From Psychrobacter arenosus (GTDB taxonomy: Bacteria > Pseudomonadota > Gammaproteobacteria > Pseudomonadales > Moraxellaceae), in the NCBI RefSeq assembly GCF_904848165.1, contig NZ_LR884459.1:124001-188000 (forward strand): 64,000 nt of DNA, given 5' to 3'. Below are positions 59,743-64,000 of this stretch, piece by piece. A program made the translations under genes and the position numbers. Position 1 is the first letter of the stretch. Each line of letters begins with the position of its first letter. The notes under the pieces were generated by a model. It was not told the origin of the DNA. It did no database searches and saw only the letters and a program-made list of their open reading frames with translations.

Positions 59743-62184
59743 ATGTCTCAGCAATACCAAGTCCTTGCCCGTAAATACCGCCCAAAGAACTTTCATGAGT
59801 TGATTGGGCAAGACCATGTGTCGCATGCCCTTATTAATGCCATCGATTATGAGCGGCTACACCATGCGTACCTATTTACGGGGACGCGCGGTGTGGGTAA
59901 GACCACGATTGCCCGTATTTTATCTAAATGCTTAAACTGTGACACTGGGGTGACCAGTAAGCCGTGTGGCGTCTGCGATAATTGCGTAGCAATTGACGAA
60001 GGGCGTTTTATCGACCTGATTGAAATTGATGCGGCGTCACGGACCAAGGTCGAGGACACCCGTGAGCTATTAGACAATGTCCCGTATGCGCCGACTCAAG
60101 GTCGCTATAAAGTTTATCTGATTGATGAAGTGCATATGCTGTCCACGCACAGTTTTAATGCGCTGCTCAAGACTTTGGAAGAGCCCCCTGCTCACGTCAA
60201 ATTTCTATTAGCGACCACGGATCCGCAGAAACTACCGATTACGATTATTTCGCGCTGTCTGCAGTTTGTCTTGCGTCCTTTACCGCAAGCGCTACTGTCT
60301 GAGCATCTGGCCAATATCTTAACGCAAGAGCACGTTACTTATTCAGACCCGGCATTATGGCAGTTGGCGAATGCAGCGAAAGGCTCGGTACGTGATGCCC
60401 TGTCTTTGACCGATCAAGCGATTGCCTTCGGACAAGGCAGTCTGACGGACGATACGGTTAATAACATGCTAGGGCTTATTAACAGTGCGGATTTGCTTAG
60501 CCTGTTAGCGGATATCTATAGCAATAATCGTAGCGCTGTAGCGGCACAGATTCAGCAGATGCGCCTACAGATGGTAGATGCGTCTGGTATGTTTGATGGT
60601 CTAGCAGAATTGCTGCATCAAATGGCCTTAGTCCAGCTATTGCCAGAGATAGCGCTAGGGCTGGATGAGCGCCAAGAGCAAGCCATTATTGAGCTGGCAA
60701 ACCGTATTAGCCCTGAAGTTTTACAATTGTACTATGAGATTGTGGTGCAGGCGCGCGAAGGCATACGTCTCGCCAATACCCCAATGCAGTCGCTTGAGAT
60801 GTGTTTATTACGCCTGCTAGCCTTCCGTCCTTTGAGCGATAATGAAGTAGCCGTTACGCCGGTAGTGCCGCCTTCTGCAACGCCGCAAATCACCCATACC
60901 GCTAATGAACCCGTTGCTTATGACAGCAGCATTGTTGCAGAAAATGATGGCGATAATGAGCTAAATAATAATCAACACAGTCAAACTGATGGCTTGTTAA
61001 CCAGCAGTGAAGAGCCGAATGCCCCTGTTACAGAATCTGCATTAGCAAACGAACCTCTTTCTGATAACAACGCTAGCGCAGAACTAACGCCACAAGCTGA
61101 GTCATTAGCATTAACACCTGTGGTCAGTGAAGCCGCAAATAATACGGTTGATGATGCACAGACTTTAACTAATAGTTTTTCTGATAATGAAGGCTTTCAA
61201 GCAGTAGAGGCTAGCAGCATTGAAGAGGCTGAGCCGCTTTCTGACTCGGAGCCAGATGGTAGTGCAGATAATTTTAACAACCAATTTACTGACTCTTTTA
61301 ACAACCAAGATACTGACTCTTTTAACAACCAAGCTACTGACAACAAACAAGTTGCTGACCTTGTAGATAATCAGCCAGTGACCGACTATGGTGCCATAAG
61401 CGATGTCACAACCAGTCAATACGGAGAAGCGATAGCAGAGGGGAGTGATGCGCAACTCATGGAGAGTCCGGTTGCAGAGTCTAATGCGCCGGAACTTGCG
61501 TTATCTGCACTAGAGGTAGCACCAGCTGCAGTTATAGAGCCTACAGTAGTAGATACGCTAAGCAACTCTATCAGCCAAGCTGAGCCTGAGTTACTTTTAC
61601 AACCTGAGTCTGTCGCTGAGACTGAATTATTAGCACAGCCTGAGCCAGTAGCACAGCCGCAACCGACAGTTGACCCTATTCAGCCAGTCGAGCCCACGCA
61701 GGCATTGGCGGTATTGCCTGACGATCCCCGCAGCCTATTAAAATGTCCACCACAAACCTTGGCAGGCGAGTGGACCGTAGAAAAGTGGGATTACTGGTTG
61801 CAGTCCGCGCGAGAAAACAAGCAACTGGCAGAAGATGAATTGGCGCTAGCCCGCCAAGGGGTTATGACCGGCTTATGTAACGGTGAGGCCACTTTTTTAA
61901 CCGGCGTAAACAGCCCGCATTTGCACGCGACCTTTGCTCAGTTAATAACCAAATTACAGGATCAGTTTCCTAATACCCAGATTACCTTGCAAGTGGACGC
62001 CAGTATAGGTCAACAAGCCTTGAGCGAAACCGGCAATGGCCGTACCCCAGAGATGCGTCAAAAGCAGCGTCTCAAGCAAGCAGAAACGGTTGCTACCCAG
62101 AAATTACAGCAATCTCCCGTTATGCAATATCTAACCAACCTCGGTCAGGGGCAGATGGGTAAAGTTAAAATTATGGGGATTTAA
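59743..62184 (+). CDS. dnaX: DNA polymerase III subunit tau/gamma
   Basis: An 813-residue clamp-loader subunit. The AAA+ core has Walker A GTRGVGKTTIAR (about 46), four zinc cysteines (CLNCDTG ... CGVCDNC), Walker B VYLIDEVHML and sensor 1 LLATTDPQKLP. A long acidic linker (about residues 380-660) rich in E, N, S, P and A includes three 8-residue repeats FNNQxTDS. The C-terminal tau part that binds DnaE and DnaB follows (DPRSLLKCPPQTLAGEWTVEKWDYWL onward). I see no A-AAA-AAG slippery site, so a programmed gamma product is not evident. Confidence 0.96.
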   Translation: MSQQYQVLARKYRPKNFHELIGQDHVSHALINAIDYERLHHAYLFTGTRGVGKTTIARILSKCLNCDTGVTSKPCGVCDNCVAIDEGRFIDLIEIDAASRTKVEDTRELLDNVPYAPTQGRYKVYLIDEVHMLSTHSFNALLKTLEEPPAHVKFLLATTDPQKLPITIISRCLQFVLRPLPQALLSEHLANILTQEHVTYSDPALWQLANAAKGSVRDALSLTDQAIAFGQGSLTDDTVNNMLGLINSADLLSLLADIYSNNRSAVAAQIQQMRLQMVDASGMFDGLAELLHQMALVQLLPEIALGLDERQEQAIIELANRISPEVLQLYYEIVVQAREGIRLANTPMQSLEMCLLRLLAFRPLSDNEVAVTPVVPPSATPQITHTANEPVAYDSSIVAENDGDNELNNNQHSQTDGLLTSSEEPNAPVTESALANEPLSDNNASAELTPQAESLALTPVVSEAANNTVDDAQTLTNSFSDNEGFQAVEASSIEEAEPLSDSEPDGSADNFNNQFTDSFNNQDTDSFNNQATDNKQVADLVDNQPVTDYGAISDVTTSQYGEAIAEGSDAQLMESPVAESNAPELALSALEVAPAAVIEPTVVDTLSNSISQAEPELLLQPESVAETELLAQPEPVAQPQPTVDPIQPVEPTQALAVLPDDPRSLLKCPPQTLAGEWTVEKWDYWLQSARENKQLAEDELALARQGVMTGLCNGEATFLTGVNSPHLHATFAQLITKLQDQFPNTQITLQVDASIGQQALSETGNGRTPEMRQKQRLKQAETVATQKLQQSPVMQYLTNLGQGQMGKVKIMGI
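61272..61343 (+). repeat. Three 24-bp tandem repeats inside dnaX
   Basis: Three successive in-frame 24-bp units start TTTTAACAACCAA and differ at only a few positions. They encode FNNQ(F/D/A)TD(S/N) within the linker of DnaX. Such arrays change copy number by slippage without shifting the frame. Confidence 0.85.
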
Positions 62185-62423
62185 ACGCTAACTTATTGTT
62201 GCGCTAGCACAATTTAAAGGTGGTGTAAAATAACTCATAACAATTAATATACAACTTGATTAGTCCGGTTAATCTATGCTATGAGAGAACCTTAATAAGT
62301 TTGAGAATTATTTTCGGGTAACTTTGTACGTAAACTAACATTTTCTGGTGGAAATGTAAGATACGCTAATAGGTAATCAATTATAATACTTTAGATTTAT
62401 TACAAACTGACAGAGTAGCAATT

Positions 62424-63323
62424 ATGTTAGATAATTTACGTGGTATGGCAGTGTTCGCCAGTGTGGTTGGACACGGCTCATTTAGTGGGTCAGCAAGAGA
62501 GCTTGGAATAACGACTAGTGCGGTGAGTCAACAGATCCGTTCTTTAGAAAATGACTTGGGGGTGGTTTTATTACACCGCTCCACTCGTAAGCTAAGTTTA
62601 ACAGAGGCAGGTGCAAGTTTTTACGAAGCTGCTAAAGATGTGGTGAGTGCAGCAGAGCAAGGCCGTATCCGCGTAAATCAGTTGCGTGATGAGTTGGCGG
62701 GGGTGTTACGTATTGCGACGACTCCAGAGTTGGGCGTTAATCGTATCTTGCCGGCGCTATCGACTTGGATGGCCGCTCATGATGATTTAAACATCCATTT
62801 CTTAGCGGACAACTCATATGTAGACATGATCGATGAGCGTATCGATATTGCTATCCGTATGAGCCCTAGCATCAATGACTCCAATCTAAGCAGCCATCCT
62901 TTGGCCGATGTTCGCCAAATCTTGGTTGCGTCGCCAGATTATTTGCGTCAGCGTGACAAGATTGAAAAACCAAAGGATTTGACCTCCCATCAACTGATCT
63001 GTATCGACTTGATGAAAGATGGTCATCAATTGGACTTCACCCAGACGGAAACCGGTAAAAAGACCCGTATTAAAATGAACTCTCGTATTCATACGAATAA
63101 CGTCTTTGTGGCCACTACCTTAGCTAAAGAAGGTCATGGTTTAGTGCGTTTGATGGAAATGGATACTAAGAAAGAGTTGGAATCTGGTGAGTTGGTTGAA
63201 GTATTGCCAAACTATCAATTGCCAAGTTTTGTCCTGTACGCTGTGACCTTAAACCGTGAGCAACAGCCTGCGAAGATTACTCGTTGTTTAGAAGTCTTAA
63301 AAAAGTACTTCCATTCAGCCTAG
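62424..63323 (+). CDS. LysR-family transcriptional regulator
   Basis: A 299-residue regulator. The winged helix-turn-helix is at residues 1-62 (FASVVGHGSFSGSARELGITTSAVSQQIRSLE ... LLHRSTRKLSLTEAG). A linker helix and a periplasmic-binding-like effector domain follow. The effector core has IATTPELGVNRILPAL and IRMSPSINDSNLSSHPLADV, typical of the group that includes DsdC/AaeR-like proteins. The target is unknown. It faces the argD-type gene tail-to-tail, so it is not an obvious regulator of that gene. Confidence 0.9.
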   Translation: MLDNLRGMAVFASVVGHGSFSGSARELGITTSAVSQQIRSLENDLGVVLLHRSTRKLSLTEAGASFYEAAKDVVSAAEQGRIRVNQLRDELAGVLRIATTPELGVNRILPALSTWMAAHDDLNIHFLADNSYVDMIDERIDIAIRMSPSINDSNLSSHPLADVRQILVASPDYLRQRDKIEKPKDLTSHQLICIDLMKDGHQLDFTQTETGKKTRIKMNSRIHTNNVFVATTLAKEGHGLVRLMEMDTKKELESGELVEVLPNYQLPSFVLYAVTLNREQQPAKITRCLEVLKKYFHSA

Positions 63324-63393
63324 TCTCTGTAGCGTAGTTTTTGCAGTCTAAAGAGTATCTGTAGTTTAATGTTTAAAAGCTAGCGTATAGAAT

Positions 63394-63433
63394 AAAAAAG
63401 CCGCTTAACTGGCAAAGTTAGGCGGCTTTTTTT
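63394..63433. terminator. Bidirectional terminator between lysR and argD-type genes
   Basis: AAAAAAGCCGC/GCGGCTTTTTT outer stem with an inner AACT/AGTT pairing. It lies between convergent genes, with A- and T-runs on both sides. Confidence 0.9.
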
Positions 63434-63454
63434 AGCTTAAATATAAAGTAAGAA

Positions 63455-64000
63455 TTACAAGATATTAGCGCTTCTAATAGTATTGATCAGACGCTCAGCG
63501 ATTTGCTCGCTCTCATTACGCTGGATATTCAAGGTTGGTAATAAGCGCACGACGTGGTTGCCGGTAATATTGATAATGAGTTTTTGCTCATCACGAGCGA
63601 TATCTACTAGCGCACTACAATCTGCGGTTTCTGGTAAGACAATCCCAATCATCATGCCAGCGCCGCGGCTGCTCACACCTTGTGCCCCCAACTCGTCAGT
63701 AAGTGCCTGGCGAATAAAGTCACCTTCTCGTACCGCATTAGCCATTACGTCGCCTGTTAATAGCTCGTATACGGTATGCACGACCCGGCTCGCTAGCGGC
63801 GTGCCCCCATAAGTCGAGCCATGGCTGCCCGCACTAAATAGGCTAGCGGCACGACCACGCACCATGCAAGCGCCTACTGGGAAACCGTTACCCAGTCCCT
63901 TAGCAGTGGTTAAAACGTCCGGTTTGCTCTGGCTATATTGGTAAGCAAAAGGCTTGCCCGTACGACCATTACCGGTTTGCACCTCGTCCAACATATAGAG
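63455..64000 (-). CDS. argD: Acetylornithine aminotransferase-type PLP enzyme (N-terminal part outside window)
   Basis: The frame continues past position 64000, so only the C-terminal about 180 residues are visible. The class III aminotransferase PLP-binding Asp is in MLDEVQTGNGRTG and the Schiff-base Lys in LTTAKGLGNGFPVGAC. GSHGSTYGGTPLA and the final RLLPTLNI match ArgD/AstC enzymes. ArgD makes N-acetylornithine in arginine synthesis, while AstC degrades arginine. Without the N-terminus and neighbours I cannot separate these, so the symbol is provisional. Confidence 0.85.
   Translation of the reverse strand, partial: LYMLDEVQTGNGRTGKPFAYQYSQSKPDVLTTAKGLGNGFPVGACMVRGRAASLFSAGSHGSTYGGTPLASRVVHTVYELLTGDVMANAVREGDFIRQALTDELGAQGVSSRGAGMMIGIVLPETADCSALVDIARDEQKLIINITGNHVVRLLPTLNIQRNESEQIAERLINTIRSANIL

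Noticed and set aside
59743-62184. Programmed frameshift in dnaX
   Set aside because: I looked for an A-AAA-AAG type slippery run with a following stem and saw none in the coding sequence.
1-64000. Prophage, integrative element or complete insertion sequence
   Set aside because: No integrase, transposase, phage structural gene or tRNA attachment site was seen; mobile signals are limited to small repeats and toxin-antitoxin genes.

Overview
The window looks like a chromosomal segment of a gammaproteobacterium of the Moraxellaceae, most likely Psychrobacter. This is an inference from moderate G+C, gene content and protein style (for example a YfaE-type ferredoxin next to nrdB, a DnaG and DnaX with long low-complexity linkers, and tolQRAB without pal). 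I cannot run a search to confirm the species. I see no rRNA, tRNA, CRISPR array, transposase or integrase.

Layout. 1-1.2 kb: 3' part of an HtrA-type protease. 1.3-8.6 kb (minus): the class Ia ribonucleotide reductase locus. nrdA lies upstream of nrdB and its ferredoxin, but the two are separated by about 3 kb of accessory DNA holding a VapBC toxin-antitoxin pair, a mini-operon of three tiny genes (two under 60 codons) and several repeat elements. A tandem pair of NrdR-like boxes lies upstream of nrdA. 8.8-14.2 kb (minus): DUF493 protein, rpoD, dnaG. 14.4-18.6 kb: divergent bamD / rluD-pgeF, the arrangement known from enterobacteria. 18.6-20.6 kb: flavodoxin, a tiny lipoprotein and an M28 peptidase. 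21.4-25.4 kb: a three-gene unit encoding a triheme membrane cytochrome c, a Tat-exported flavin amine oxidase and a monoheme cytochrome c lipoprotein. This reads as a periplasmic amine dehydrogenase coupled to respiration. 25.5-30.3 kb (minus): a methyltransferase, then tolQ-tolR-tolA-tolB. 31-37 kb (plus): an AzgA-type purine permease, putA, and a separate gene that encodes what is normally the C-terminal ALDH-like domain of long PutA proteins.

37-50 kb (plus, except one orphan antitoxin): an alpha/beta hydrolase, a phosphoesterase, a DUF1543 protein with a small unknown partner, a HAD phosphatase, hrpA, and a Cache-type histidine kinase with a response regulator made of two receiver domains and no output domain. 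50-51.5 kb is a second repeat-rich patch around a BrnA antitoxin whose BrnT toxin has been reduced to its last codons. 51.6-52.8 kb (minus): nicotinamide riboside uptake and phosphorylation (pnuC and a NadR-like kinase). 53.5-64 kb: a long-form ketoacyl-ACP synthase III, prfA, lysS, an unrecognised 412-residue gene, dnaX, a LysR regulator, and the end of an argD-type aminotransferase running off the window.

Most of the window is core housekeeping sequence. The unusual material is the amine dehydrogenase unit, the split PutA, the insertion-like block between nrdA and nrdB, the decayed BrnTA locus with its repeats, and several genes too short for ordinary gene calling.
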